The notes under the pieces are model-generated. The model saw nothing but the letters and a program-made list of their open reading frames with translations. It did not search any database and was not told the origin of the DNA. A DNA stretch of 64,000 nucleotides from Bactericera cockerelli (lineage: Eukaryota > Arthropoda > Insecta > Hemiptera > Triozidae): contig CM044958.1 of NCBI GenBank assembly GCA_024516035.1, positions 3,584,574 to 3,648,573 on the forward strand. The letters are read 5' to 3'. Below are positions 43,256 through 54,650 of the stretch, piece by piece; the first letter of the stretch is position 1; each line of letters starts with the position of its first letter. The position numbers and the translations under genes were made by a program.

Positions 43256-46200
43256 CATATAAAGTAATTCAAAGGAATATTCCACTCTCAGTTTTATCAA
43301 CCGTTTCAATCCCTTACATTTAAACTGATTGTTCGTTTCTTTTTGTTTCTTAATTGAAAAGCAAATTGTTCTCGACACATGGAATTTTCCGAAATCCGAC
43401 AACTCCCCAATTCCTCCTCCTTCCACTCTTATCATTATCTTCTCCTTGTCCTTCCTTCCTCATCTAATCTTATCTTTTCTTTCACATCCTATAGCTTCTT
43501 TTTGTTATTTCCTTCTCTACTTTTTTTCTTTAATCTTATCTTCTTTATCATTTTGTCCATACAATGCATCTCTGTCTCCTGTTTCTTCTCTTCGTCTAAT
43601 ATTATGGTCGCTTTGATATATTCTCTTTTGTTGTTTTCTTTTCCTCATCTTCCTTCTTCTCCTCCTCCTCTTTTTTTCAATCTTATCTTCCTCATCCTTC
43701 CTTCTCTTTATCTAATACAATGTTCTCTTTGACATCCTCTTTCTTCGATTTCTCCTGCTCATCTTCCTAATTTTTTCTCTTTTTACTCCTACTCCTAATC
43801 TTATTCCTTATCATTTCTTGTCTTCTCTTACGATAGGTTTTATTTTTCTCTTCTGCTACTTCCATATTTCTTTTCTCTTTCACATACAGATTATTTTTCT
43901 TCTTCTCTTCTTCCTCATTTTATTTGTTCTTTTTATCCTCCACAATACTCTTTTTGTCCTCCAATTTATTCCATCTCCATTTTCACCACATGTTTCCCAT
44001 AATGCAGCACTAAATCAGCCAATTCGCAATTTCATCATTTGTTGATTTCAGTTCAAGGATTTGTGAAACTTATTTGGTCTTTTACCACCACATTGACATA
44101 TTATCAAGACTCCTCTTATTCTCCTTAATCGTAGCCTCCTCAATATTATTCTTTGAATTCTCCTTCTTCTTCTTCTTCTTCTTGTGAAGACATTTCTTTT
44201 TCTCTTCTTTCACCCTTCTAAATTGTTCTCCATTCTCTTCTTCTGCTCCATCAGCTTGTTTGCCATCAGCCTTCTGTTTCTCCCTTTTCAATAAGACATT
44301 ACTGGAGAGAATCTTGTCTGAATCTTTCCTCAATTATTATTCATTATACCGAAGAGAAATCCTTTATGTGTAATGATTACTTTCTTCTCTCCAACATTCT
44401 CGTTTCCCTCCAACTCTCTTCCGCCCTCTATTTCCTTCTCTCTTTTCCTTCAATTGCTTTTTCTTTCTTTTTCTTCCCTATTCCTCGCTCTCTCTCTCTT
44501 TCATGTGACATGACGTACTCTCCCACTCTTCTTTTTCCCTTTCTCTCTTTTTACTATCTCATCCGTTATTCAATCTCATGGCTCTTTTCTTCTGTCTTCT
44601 CTCCATTGTTCCTTACCTGACTCATATGCATCTCTCACACACTCTCTTATCACCCTCAAATCTCTCTCTCTCTCTCTCACCTCATATGTCTCCCTCCCTT
44701 CATTCAATCTCATGTCTGTTTACGCTATCTTCCCTCTCCATTTCTCCTTCTCTCACTCTCATGTCTTCTCCTGCAGTATATCTCCTCTCCATCTCTCCCC
44801 ATTTGTTAATTTCCCTGTCATGTATTTAATTGTTTGTAACATCACAACTTCGAGACTGTCGCTTAATGAAGAGTACAACCCCTGGCTCTGAGAAACCTAC
44901 GGAACAATTTTCCAAGTGAACTGATTCGGAAAGCATAATGCTTTCTGAAATTTCTCAGTCGAATATCTCGAGAACTTATGTATACGTACGTACTTCTGAG
45001 AAAGTTTCCTGACCATTAGGAAGATTGAATTTGTGTGTTTCCGAGAAGTGTGATATTATCTTCATTGTGTGATATGGAGAAATTCATTCTCTATCTTTAT
45101 TCTGTTATGTGTATCTTTGGCGCTCATGACCTCTGATAATAAAAACCAATTCACAACCTTTAACAGAGTCTGGGTCTCGTTTATAGGGGGTAGCTTTAGT
45201 TGGTGCGTTTCTAAATATTTTTTTAATAATATAATTATGTATAATGTTTTTTTATTTTAGTTTTTTTTTACAATTTTTGTGGCTCTAAGGAATAATTCTA
45301 ATTTGATAACCATTATTTATGTTTAAACATAATGATTATACTTTTTACAGTTTGCTGTGAATAAACCCTGAATCAATGTGGATGAAAATGAGACGTACTA
45401 TTATTATCAATTTTTTTTTTTTGATAACTCCTGACCTCGGATATCCACCACTAATTCGCTCCTGACATTCTGTCTTTATTGCTCCTTGGGCGCCATGATT
45501 ATTACGCAAGACATTCTGTAGGACTCCCATTTGTTCAGTAACTTCTTCATTTTTCATTGCCCCTTCATTTTCCATTGCTCCATAAATCAAAGCAATGCAC
45601 TGCCTCACTAGTTCTCAACGACTAGGTCTGGTCTGTCTAGTTCGAGGGATATAATGTCATTGGTTGAAACTTCAACTTAAGTTTATTCCCGTTTTATAAT
45701 TCGGCCCTAATATCTCACTGTTAGACTTAAGTGTTAGAACCTAGGACTAACAGTTGTCCACATCTGTCTGTTTTAATGTATCTTATTGATGGACTTTTTT
45801 AAGAAGGGGAAAGTTCATGCCGAAAAGTGTGGAACTCAAACATGGACCGCCCGGTATCCATGGCTGTCTACCCTAACTAAAACCCGCGGCTCCTCAGCAC
45901 CGCTGTGGGACTGTTAAATAGTACTTCAACAATGTTTACATTTTACATTGTTTACAAATAACAACAATTACATTTTTTCATATAACTAATTCCATAAAAG
46001 TGCCTCAAAACTTGAAAATACATACCTCAAAACTGTCTTTCCTCATGCCTCAACTGTCCTATTGTTTGAACACTGTCTGTCTGTCTGAATGACTAATCGC
46101 GTCTCAGCTCTTCTCCTCGCCATCGCTAGGGCAACTTCTTTTATTTGCGTTTGTGTTCAAAGGTGATTTAACTGAAACGATATCGTTGTAAGTATAACAA

Positions 46201-46751
46201 ATGACTCTTTTATGTATTCTTCTGCAAGAGAAGAAAAAACTCTGAAAAATCCCCACGCCAGAATGACCGAAAAGAATAAAATATATTATTTAATGGGGGA
46301 GCTAAAATATTGTCCCCAGAACAATTTCGCTTTTTTTTTACTGCAATCTATAAATCAGGTTTTGCTCACATATACGATGAGGATTTCCTTGTGAATTGCA
46401 CATGTTACTGGATATTGTTACAGACAAGAATCTACTTGATATAAAGTTTTTCTTGTAAAATTGTTCATTGTTCCCCGCATTTTATTAGGTAGTAATATAA
46501 TAATACGACTGGGAAAGCTGTAAATAGAAAGTGTTCTAGCAATGGATGTCTGCACATATTGGATATTGGAGATGTTCTGGAAAATATAGAAAGACATAAA
46601 AAAAGATGGCAGATTCGGTGTAATTTCTAGCTTTTCTAGAACTGTTTGGTGGTGTTTGCTTGCTGCACGGATGTTCTCAAGTTGAACTTCTCTGGTTTGT
46701 CTTCAAATTAATACTGTTTTATAATTCGGGCCTTAGTCTTTGTAGGTATAC
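43256..46751. other. unassigned, largely pyrimidine-rich DNA
   Basis: C/T-rich plus-strand blocks at 43400-44000 and 44360-44830, with GTT/CTT runs at 44160-44182, create many hydrophobic frames of no meaning. 45345-45608 (minus, 87 codons, GAMENEGAMKNEEVTEQMG) is a short acidic frame I cannot place. Phrases TTTTATAATTCGGCCC (45695) and TTTTATAATTCGGGCC (46718) recur in the same orientation and may be ends of an unidentified element. Confidence 0.45.
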
Positions 46752-46975
46752 TGTGATAATAATAATAACACTCTTTAGTGGAGGGTAACCACCAGGCGAG
46801 GTTAATGCTCAAAGCATTGCTACCACCTAACCCTCAGAGTCTTATTATTATGTGGTCACAAACTCAAATTAATTAGGAAAAATTCATGCACTGGGTGGGA
46901 TTCAAACCATCGGATCCCTACGCTACCTGTGGGATTATCAGACTAGCGCGTTAACCACTTGACTACCAAAGGACT
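46752..46975 (-). repeat. SINE family C, most complete copy
   Basis: Minus-strand order: tRNA-like head (TGGTAGTCAAGTGGTTAACG, B box GGTTTGAATCCC), body (GACCACATAATAATAAGACT, CTGAGGGTTAGGTGGTAGCA, AACCTCGCCTGGTGGTTACC) and a (TTA)n tail. Used as the reference for the other family C fragments. Confidence 0.88.
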
Positions 46976-46998
46976 TAATCATTTTCGTGTTGTCCCAC

Positions 46999-47090
46999 TC
47001 ACTCTGCTAAATTTTTACCATACTTGGTATTGGAACCACCGACCTCCAGCTTACAAGTCTGCCACTTTATCAAACTACTGAGGTTGGTAC
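46999..47090 (-). repeat. SINE family A head, diverged
   Basis: Minus-strand ACCTCAGTAGTTTGATAAAG, GACTTGTAAGCTGGAGGTCG and GGTTCCAATACC; the conserved tail is lost. Confidence 0.7.
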
Positions 47091-47714
47091 AGACTCATGG
47101 ACACGAAAAGTCCGGTCAACAGGTCAAATTTTACTTTTCTTATCCTATAATTTTATCCTATGAAATATATAAGACCTGTTTGACTGCTGGAGTAAAGGGA
47201 CCTTTCAGTCTTACCTCGGCAGTATGAACAAGGTATATTCTATTCTATACTCTTCTATTCTTTAATAAGGAAAGTAATGGAAGCCCCCAAATTTTCGATA
47301 GTCAGTTTTTTGTACTATATCGAAACCGACGCACTACCATCTACTTTCACATGAGTCCATCACACTCGGGCAACATCATGTTCCACTGAGCATTTCCGTA
47401 ATGTGACAGAGAACATATTATTTTATTATTTTGGGAATAAACGAGGGATATGGTCGGAAATTTTCAGGCGAAAAAAAAACAAGAAAAAAAAATAGCAACG
47501 CGCGGCCAGTTTCGTATATACAGGGTAGCAAAAGTAAGGTGCTGAGAGGTTTAAGAGATATGTGACAATCGTGCGAATTATTTTTCTAACGGTTTTTTTT
47601 TTTCAGCGTGCATTTCAACAGCACCTAAACGATGAGTTATTCACCTGCTGCGTTCAAAAGTTCTATGATGCGAACATAGGTCAGAACTTGAATCAAAATA
47701 AAGAAATTTAGGTA
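47091..47714. other. unassigned segment
   Basis: 47230-47268 has TATTCTATTCTATAC-like pentamers resembling the LINE tail at 54.34 kb. 47519 (ATACAGGGTAGCAAAAG) resembles one end of the ACAGGGTG group. Neither is followed by a matching second end. Confidence 0.35.
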
Positions 47715-47859
47715 ATGTTATTGTAGTTGTGTTAATCACTTTCGTGATATCACAACTTCTCAAACTCGCTTTACTACATCTACAATGGAACCGGGACTTG
47801 AACCATCGACCTCCAGGTTACAAGTCCGCCGCTGTATCGATCAAGCTACTGGGGTCGGT
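47715..47859 (-). repeat. SINE family A with TSD
   Basis: Complete minus-strand copy. AATTTAGGTA flanks it at 47705-47714 and 47860-47869. Confidence 0.92.
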
Positions 47860-48069
47860 AATTTAGGTATCTTTTATTTTAATTTGACTCAAATTCAAAT
47901 AAAAAAGAAATTGCAGTATCCAGCCAGGTTTTTCGAAATGAGATCACTAAATTTTGAATGAAACTTTTGATTTTGGTTTCAAATAATCTGAAGTGTAAAT
48001 TTATTGTAAAACAAAAAATCGTCCTACTTCTACTGCAACCTGTATAAAGAAAAGAGGAAACATTTTGTG

Positions 48070-48226
48070 TACATTTATGTTGAAACTAAAAAGGGAGCAA
48101 ATGAGGGGGGAGAAGTAGTCCAAAGGGGAGAGGTAAGAGGAAGAATGTGGGAAATAAATGTAGAGGGGGGGGGGGGAGAAGGAAACTGGAAGGGAGTGTA
48201 AGAAGAAGGAGAGGGAAAGCTTGTAG
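48070..48226 (+). repeat. purine-rich leader of the 64-bp minisatellite
   Basis: A/G-rich DNA with partial units and a G run at 48165-48176; no gene. Confidence 0.6.
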
Positions 48227-48998
48227 GACTAGTAGGGGAGGAGAAATAAGAGAGGATAGAAGCGAACAGACGGGAGACCAAAGTAAAGAGGACTAGTAGG
48301 GGAGGAGAAATAGGAGAGGATAGAAGCGAACAGATGGGAGACTGAAGTAAAGAGGACTAGTAGGAGAGGAGAAATAGGAGAGGATAGAAGCGAACAGATG
48401 GGAGACTGAAGTAAAGAGGACTAGTAGGAGAGGAGAAATAGGAGAGGATAGAAGCGAACAGATGGGAGACTGAAGTAAAGAGGACTAGTAGGAGAGGAGA
48501 AATAGGAGAGGATAGAAGCGAACAGATGGGAGACTGAAGTAAAGAGGACTAGTAGGAGAGGAGAAATAGGAGAGGATAGAAGCGAACAGATGGGAGACTG
48601 AAGTAAAGAGGACTAGTAGGAGAGGAGAAATAGGAGAGGATAGAAGCGAACAGATGGGAGACTGAAGTAAAGAGGACTAGTAGGAGAGGAGAAATAGGAG
48701 AGGATAGAAGCGAACAGATGGGAGACTGAAGTAAAGAGGACTAGTAGGAGAGGAGAAATAGGAGAAGATAGAAGCGAACAGATGGGAGACTGAAGTAAAG
48801 AGGACTAGTAGGAGAGGAGAAATAGGAGAGGATAGAAGCGAACAGACGGGAGACTGAAGTAAAGAGGACTAGTAGGAGAGGAGAAATAGGAGAGGATAGA
48901 AGCGAACAGACGGGAGACTGAAGTAAAGAGGACTAGTAGGGGAGGAGAAATAGGAGAGAATAGAAGCGAACAGATGGGAGACTGAAGTAAAGAGGAGA
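48227..48998 (+). repeat. 64-bp minisatellite, about 12 units
   Basis: GACTAGTAGG recurs at 48227 and every 64 bases to 48931. Units contain GAGGAGAAATAGGAGAGGAT, AGAAGCGAACAGAYGGGAGA and CTGAAGTAAAGAG. Neighbouring units differ by 0-3 bases, so homogenisation is recent. 64 is not a multiple of three, which rotates frames; minus-strand Ser/Phe/Leu frames are shadows. Confidence 0.97.
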
Positions 48999-48999
48999 A

Positions 49000-49678
49000 C
49001 GAATAAGAAGGGAGAGAAAAAAGAGAATAAAAGGGGATATAGAATAAAAAAGGGAGGGAGCTGATCTCTAGGGGACAGAGGCAACATTTAGAATTCCATT
49101 TCAAATTAGGACCTGTAGGTTGTTTTTTTCCACCGTGAAAGACATTTAACATTTCATGTACGTATGTATGTCCCAGGACATTTGTGCCGACCGCATAGAT
49201 CACATGTGCAGTCTTTTCCGGCTAAGCAACATACATAATGGAAGTGACATACATAATGGAGTGTACAGTAGGTTTTATTTAGTTTTAGGACTTTGCAGAG
49301 CCATGTGGTGGAAAAAGCAGTGTTATTCCCTGGGCTCCGTATAGTTGTTTGTATTTTGGCCAAATCCGGAGTTTGGACGCTATGGAACTATCAGAATCTA
49401 CAAGATCTGTCCAAATTTTTATCATAAATTTCAGAGACTGGTAGGTTTATTATGTATTTTTTAGAGATGCATCTAACTGATATTGCATCTTGTTGTTTTC
49501 TTACACTCTATTATTTGGAAGGTATTTTGCCGTACTAAGACAAATTAAGGTATCTCTAAAATGTAGTGCTTTTCGGGATAAGACATTTTTTTTAAATTTG
49601 TTTTTCTTAAGGGTTCAATTTTGAAGAAAAAAAATTAACATAAGGCGTTATGTTTGTTTTGTTTTTATCAAACTTTCA
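49000..49678. other. unassigned segment
   Basis: Purine-rich to 49080, then AT-rich. No supported gene; a short (GTAT)n lies near 49160. Confidence 0.4.
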
Positions 49679-49830
49679 AGGTCAAGGCGTCTGACTGGTA
49701 ATCCAGAGGTCGCTATTTTAATACCCATACGGAACATGACAAGTGACCCTCCCATTTGCGATTTTGACCACTACTGGAAAAAAGGGACTCATTAGTCTTA
49801 ATCGGGCATTATAAATAAGGTGATATTATA
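49679..49830 (+). repeat. SINE family B, diverged
   Basis: AAGGCGTCTGACTGGTAATC, CAGAGGTCGC, CGGAACATGACAAG and TTAATCGGGCATTATAAATA follow the order of family B; the middle is shortened. Confidence 0.75.
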
Positions 49831-49859
49831 TAAGGTGATAACATTTTTTTTTAAACTTT

Positions 49860-50045
49860 TAGTTTGTTGTTTTTTTTTAAGCTTTATTTGGTAGAACAAA
49901 AAATATATACAGTAGAACACAATGAAATATAAAGAAAAACAAAAAGATTAAACAAATATACACGAAGGAAAAAAAGAGAGAAATGTCCTACCTAAAAGGC
50001 GGGGCTAAAGCCTGTGGCAATCTCTTCCACCCAACCCTTTGTTCT
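49860..50045 (-). repeat. LINE 3'-UTR tail, inverted copy
   Basis: On the minus strand: GGGTTGGGTGGAAGAGATTG, TTTAGCCCCGCCTTTTAGGT, AGGACATTTC, a T-rich stretch and CCAAATAAAGC (polyadenylation signal). Third member of the block at 18945 and 31432; like 18945 it has no palindrome insertion. Confidence 0.65.
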
Positions 50046-50063
50046 CTGTTTTCATCTACGTAG

Positions 50064-50369
50064 GGTGCTTACCTTGCTATTAACAACTATTCGACATCTG
50101 CTTACACACAACACTATCAATGCCAACATCCCGACACTACAATCACTCGGGAGAACTATTCAACACCTGCTCACACACAACACTATCAATGCCAACATCC
50201 CGACACTACAATCACTCGGGAGAACACACCGCGGCCAACCTCGGAGGAAATTCGAGCAAAAACTTTTCTGGAACGGCACCAAGAATTTCCTGAAAAGGTC
50301 AAAACACTGGAAAATTCCCTGTTCCAAGCTGCCGCATTGAAAATAAAAGTGCCAGCATTGTTATTGCGA
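50064..50369 (+). other. candidate coding exon with in-frame 69-bp duplication
   Basis: A pyrimidine-rich acceptor (TTCTCTGTTTTCATCTACGTAG, 50042-50063) leads into a frame open for exactly 102 codons, followed by a donor-like GTAATG at 50370. The segment is GC-richer than its surroundings. The frame includes two copies of a 23-residue block (HYQCQHPDTTITREN...; 69-bp period, 50085-50222). It then reads as a normal amphipathic protein segment (PTSEEIRAKTFLERHQEF, KVKTLENSLFQAAALK). Exon phase is 0/0. I do not recognise the family. It directly follows an inverted LINE tail, so a TE-derived coding fragment is an alternative. Confidence 0.4.
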
Positions 50370-50493
50370 GTAATGTATGTATGTCAGTGTGTAGTAGTTG
50401 CTATGAGATGGTATTCATAGCTGAAATGCACGAAATTGGTGTTTTGACTCCATATAACATCTAACATGTTACAATGTTACATGTATAGCTAAC

Positions 50494-50702
50494 GTCTGTC
50501 CCAGTAGCTCAGTGGTAAAGGTGGCACTCTGTGAATCCAGAGATTCCAGTGGTCGCGGGTTCGATACCCAGCCGAGAAAGACAAGTTATCGTCCCATTTG
50601 GGATTTTTCCACATAATAATATGTCTTGGGCTTACTGCTGGAATAATGGGACTTAATGGTCCTAATCGGGCAGTATAAATAAGGCGATATTATTATTATT
50701 AT
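50494..50702 (+). repeat. tRNA-derived SINE, family B, best copy
   Basis: Head with A box (TAGCTCAGTGGTAAAGGTGG) and B box (GGTTCGATACC), body (GGGATTTTTCCACATAATAA, CTTGGGCTTACTGCTGG, AATCGGGCAGTATAAATAAG) and an (ATT)n tail. Polymerase III internal promoter elements look intact. Confidence 0.9.
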
Positions 50703-50752
50703 AATGTCTACAGGATCTACTACAATTTTTTCTGTTATTCTACCTATGAAAG

Positions 50753-50998
50753 AATAGAAGAGCTCAGTGGTTAAGCACTCGCTTGCCATGCGGAAGGTCC
50801 CGGGTTCAAATCCCCGCGCCGACAAAATTTGTATTCAGAATTTGGTTATAGTGGTTTTGTAAGGGATACCTTCCGGTGCGCTCGTGTTGACCCAGCACCT
50901 TAATGGGAAGAATTGTGTCAATTTGATAACGAATTCTCCCCAGCGCAAAAGATTCAATCCATGGGGTGATGATGGGCTTGATTTGTTTCATATTTCTA
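50753..50998 (+). repeat. tRNA-Gly-like SINE, family E
   Basis: The head AGCTCAGTGGTTAAGCACTC, GCTTGCCATGCGGAAGGTCC, GGGTTCAAATCC closely follows tRNA-Gly(GCC), including a GCC anticodon position. The acceptor stem does not pair and the sequence continues into a body (GGGATACCTTCCGGTGCGC, CGTGTTGACCCAGCACC), so it is a SINE and not a tRNA gene. A relative lies at 30030-30235 (minus). Confidence 0.82.
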
Positions 50999-50999
50999 G

Positions 51000-51297
51000 G
51001 GAGGTGTGATTTGCTAAAATTTGAACTTTCAAGATAAAATATAAAGGGTGGGGCAAAAGTCTGGAAACCCCTGAATAACTTTCGAATGGCTTCTTTGGTA
51101 AAATTAAAATTTTGTAAGGTAATTCGGGCTAATAAGACCTTTTAAATCGCGTTTTGTATAAATGAACACGAAGTGCGTAAAATTAAAAATACTTTCCTTA
51201 TTATAAGATAAGGAAAGTAAAAAAGAGTGAAAGATCATCACAAAAGAAGCTAACCAGCTAGTAAGAAAATTTGAGAACAGATACTGTTTTGTCAGAA
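51000..51297. other. unassigned segment
   Basis: 51043 (ATAAAGGGTGGGGCAAAAGT) resembles the ACAGGGTG element end; no partner end found. Confidence 0.35.
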
Positions 51298-51298
51298 A

Positions 51299-51349
<51 letters not shown>

Positions 51350-51378
51350 TTCTCTCTCTTTCTCTCGCTCTCTCTTTG
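51298..51378 (+). repeat. (TC)n microsatellite
   Basis: About 80 bp of TC repeats with a few T insertions. Confidence 0.95.
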
Positions 51379-52555
51379 TCCATTTAAACTTTACTTACCA
51401 TCTTCTAGAACAGTTCGAACTCTAGCTGCGTTCAAATTGCAAAAATATTCCAATTTTCACAAGCTCTCGAACAAAATTCATTCGGAATTGTTTTTCGAAA
51501 AAAAGTTCGGGCTTAAATGAAAGTTGATTGCAGGCTGGGTAGCTTACTGTAGGAAGCCCTGATGTAAACTTTGCTGCTATTGTTGAAGTTAGATGGGAGG
51601 GGTTTCTTAGAGGGGAAAAGAGGATTTTATGAAGGGCTAGGAGGTTTTCATCATGGGTAAAAAGAGGTTTTGATGATAGCAAAGGAGGTTTACGAGATTT
51701 TCAGCAACTTTCATCTGATTATCAAAAGTCGTTTCCATTGATAGTTGATAAAGTCTCTAGCAGCTGCTGCTGATTCTTGTTCTCTTATATGACATTTTTA
51801 TCTCATCAGAATTTCCGCTCATATTTTTTGTGGTATTATAGCTGACGCAGTAGTTTAAAATGGGCATCAGAAGTACCAGTACCAGCCAACCTCAACCATA
51901 AGGAAGAGGTTGAATAATACTGACCCCAATGAATTTTAGTAAAAGGCTCCGTCAAAGAAGAATTGGAATTATTTGGAAACAGCTAGCTAAATATTAATAC
52001 TGTCAACTTTTTCCATTCAAACAAAGTGGCCATGTATGCAAATGCATGCACATTTATAGTATTAGAAAATTAGTAGTTGGGACATAGGATCGAAGATTGA
52101 GAAACTTCTATCGGTTTATCACCTATTTCAAGCTCGCCGGGAGGCGAGCGCTCGTCAAGTAGCGCCAGCCCACCGGCCTATATTAACACGAAACAGAGTT
52201 TATATGTATTTTGTTTTATTGTTTTCGCCCACTTCCCGCTAACTTTTATCAATTTTTATTTCAAATTCGTAATAAGACGCGAAAATAGATTGTGTTTCAC
52301 GAAAGCGCGAGGTTCCTACATACAGTTAAAGTCGTTTTCTGGCCACGCTGAAAATCTTGAATTTCATGAAAATATTCATACAGGTTTTTTTTTTCTTCAG
52401 ACCAATTTTCTGTCAAGGGTACAGCAATGTGTGCTTGTCGTGGAAAGACGTGAGATACGTTTTTGGATAGGGAATTTTTATTTCTGCATACCTTTTATAG
52501 TTTCAAGTATTTATTTTTTATAGGATAGGAGATATAGCCTTCTAAAATAAAACCG
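51379..52555. other. unassigned AT-rich DNA
   Basis: No gene. A short GC-rich palindromic patch (CGCCGGGAGGCGAGCGCTCG) lies at 52136-52155. Confidence 0.4.
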
Positions 52556-52960
52556 GAAAGTTGCATAGAACCGCTCCTGGTTATCTTGGAGCTGCGATTC
52601 TGGTATTTTTCGAAAGGCCTTATCATAGGAAAAAATATAAAAATATAACTAAAGTATTACACTGGACCAAACTTAAATTATAGCCTTTGAAAGGAATACT
52701 TATTTTGGAGCCCAGAGCCGTCTATTCTTATCCTAGAGATGTATTCCTGATGTTTTTAGAAAGGTCTAGTCAAAGGGAATAAGATCACTTAATTTCAGAT
52801 GGTTGAAACAAGTAGAAAAGTCTTTAAAGCCCTCTAAAGGAATATCTATAATGAACCCTGGAGCCACGCCTAGTTATCCCAAGTTGATGACTGAAGGTTC
52901 TTTCTAAAGATCTAATTACGCAGAATTATACTACGATGTAAAATTTTTTTTAGAAAAATC
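52556..52960 (+). repeat. degenerate ~140-bp tandem, three units
   Basis: Each unit has a GGAGC...TTATCYT...GAT phrase, then TTTTTAGAAAGGYCT-like sequence and AAGGAATAYYTAT. Units start near 52556, 52690 and 52835. Strongly diverged. Confidence 0.55.
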
Positions 52961-53319
52961 AGCGACAGTGTGAGACATAAAAAGAAAAAACTGAATTTTA
53001 ATTTATGAGAGTAACAAAAAATCTTCACATCACACAGAACTTAATTTATGTAATTTACGTCCTCGCTTCATCCAAGCTGCCAACAGACCGACTTATCAGA
53101 ACGGGAATAATAACGTCCTATAACTTCGTTCAAAGATTTCTACATCACGATAATATTATCATAACAATCATAATTATATTTCAAAGGTAAAACATTTATT
53201 CAAACTCACTACTGAGAGGAAGCGTGCCTCTGATATTATTAGAAACGTATAAATATTGGCCAGTTAGAGGCAGAATATTTATTAATGTAGATCAAAAATG
53301 ATAAATATAATAAAATATT

Positions 53320-53356
53320 AGTCGACGATCACAGAGTAGTCTCTGCGATCGTCGAC
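53320..53356. repeat. stem-loop, 17-bp arms
   Basis: AGTCGACGATCACAGAG and CTCTGCGATCGTCGACT are reverse complements with one mismatch across a 3-nt loop. Confidence 0.8.
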
Positions 53357-53358
53357 TG

Positions 53359-53480
53359 GTGTAGGTAAAACACAATGTTTGCAAAGTGACCTGGGTTCGA
53401 ATCCCGGCTAGGTAGAATTTTTTACTCTGTACTTTGGATGGCCGGTTTTCTGTTATATCTAGTGAGAAAAAAAAACAGTA
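53359..53480 (+). repeat. SINE family D, 5'-damaged
   Basis: AAAGTGACCTGGGTTCGAAT with CCCGGCTAGG, TTACTCTGTA and GTGAGAAAAA follow family D, missing the A box. Confidence 0.7.
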
Positions 53481-53940
53481 GTTGATTGGTAACCAGGAAT
53501 GTCAAAAATCGACTTTTCAGGAAAGAAAAAATACAATGAACGGAATTTTTGTATTTATTTAAATATAAAACAGCTCTTTTAAATATAAAACGAGGAAACG
53601 CTGTGAGCATTATGGGCACTATACCTGATGGCTTGCGTTTCGAAAAGCAAAAATAAGACCAATATTTTCGCTAATGAGTATGCTTCCCCCACTTTAAAAT
53701 CAAAAAAAATATACTTTTAAGGGGTATTTCTCCTTCATATTCACAGAGATGATAGAAAAGAGTACAATTCTACGAGAAAAAAAAAAAATCGATTTTTGAC
53801 ATTCCTGGTTCTTCTACTCACCCATTCAGTTACTAGTTTGAGTCAACCTCTTATGACCGTTTAATTTCGAATGAAGTGAGTATGGTCTCGATCAACATTG
53901 ATATGTCACAATCTAACTATCGGTCTACCTATTATACTAC
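53481..53940. other. unassigned AT-rich DNA
   Basis: CAGGAATGTCAAAAATCGA (53496) has an inverted partner TCGATTTTTGACATTCCTGG at 53789-53808, so a ~310-bp palindromic element may span 53496-53808; its interior pairs poorly. Confidence 0.4.
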
Positions 53941-53941
53941 A

Positions 53942-54175
53942 CTAGCGGGCTGTCGCCCGCTTTGCGGGCCGAGGCATGGCCGTAAAAGCAAAAAATCCTT
54001 TTTCGCCAATGGCAGGTGTTGTAGTGGGAATTTCGAAAAATCCCGTCTTATTGCACATCTAGACTATAAGACAAAGCTACCCACCAAATTTCAGCTTCCT
54101 AGGAATTACGGTTTGGGCTGTAGAGCGATGATCAGTCAGTGGTCAGTGAGTGACATTGACATTTATATATTAAGA
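53942..54175 (-). mobile_element. small non-autonomous Helitron
   Basis: On the minus strand it begins TCTTAATATATAAATG and ends with hairpin AGCGGGCGACAGCCCGCT running into CTAG. Flanks are A and T on that strand, the Helitron target. The CACTCACTGACC and GATCATCGCTCTACAGCCCA motifs are typical of short insect Helitrons (memory, unverified). 234 bp, no coding. Confidence 0.8.
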
Positions 54176-54235
54176 TAATATGTAACGTGATATAAGTTGC
54201 ATAATATTTTGTCCAATCGAGCTGAAATTTTCAGG

Positions 54236-54337
54236 GTATGTTTCAGGAATACATGATTGCCTATTAATTAATAAATGTACGAGTATATCCCAGGCTGGCT
54301 ATGTTTCATGGATACATGTTTGCCTATTAATTAATAA
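54236..54337 (+). repeat. 63-bp tandem repeat at the LINE 3' junction
   Basis: TATGTTTCAKGRATACATG, then WTTGCCTATTAATTAATAA occurs at 54238 and 54301. The spacer ATGTACGAGTATATCCC recurs beyond the LINE's other end at 59727-59743, so this tandem was the LINE target. Confidence 0.75.
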
Positions 54338-54650
54338 TTATAGAATAGAATAGAATATAGAATATGTAAATAATTGTATTTTATCAATAATGATTTTACA
54401 ATGGTTGACAAGTTTACAGAGAAAAATAACTTACACACTAAAATAAAACTTACAAAATTCATACTTATTTCATTAAAGTTATAGCTCTCATTTTCTACTA
54501 AAATTGCAGGCTTATTAAATCTTATGTTTTGTTCCTCTTTATATCTACTGGTACCTAAGAAGTAAACAACAAAAAAGGACAGTTTTAACAAACTTTCCTG
54601 TAAGTTTTACAACAAACCTGGTGAAAAAACAAAAGAAAAAAATTTAAAGC

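Noticed and set aside
43251..43270. Third LTR or tandem LTR element after the 3' LTR
   Set aside because: The shared sequence ends exactly at CA followed by the TATA duplication, so the gag start seen there is simply part of the LTR.
45345..45608. Acidic 87-codon minus-strand frame with ATGGCGCCC resembling a tRNA primer site
   Set aside because: No LTR end adjoins the motif and no gag or pol motif follows; kept only as an unplaced frame.
50753..50826. Possible functional tRNA-Gly gene
   Set aside because: The acceptor stem does not pair and the sequence continues into a repeat body with a relative at 30.1 kb; it is a SINE head.
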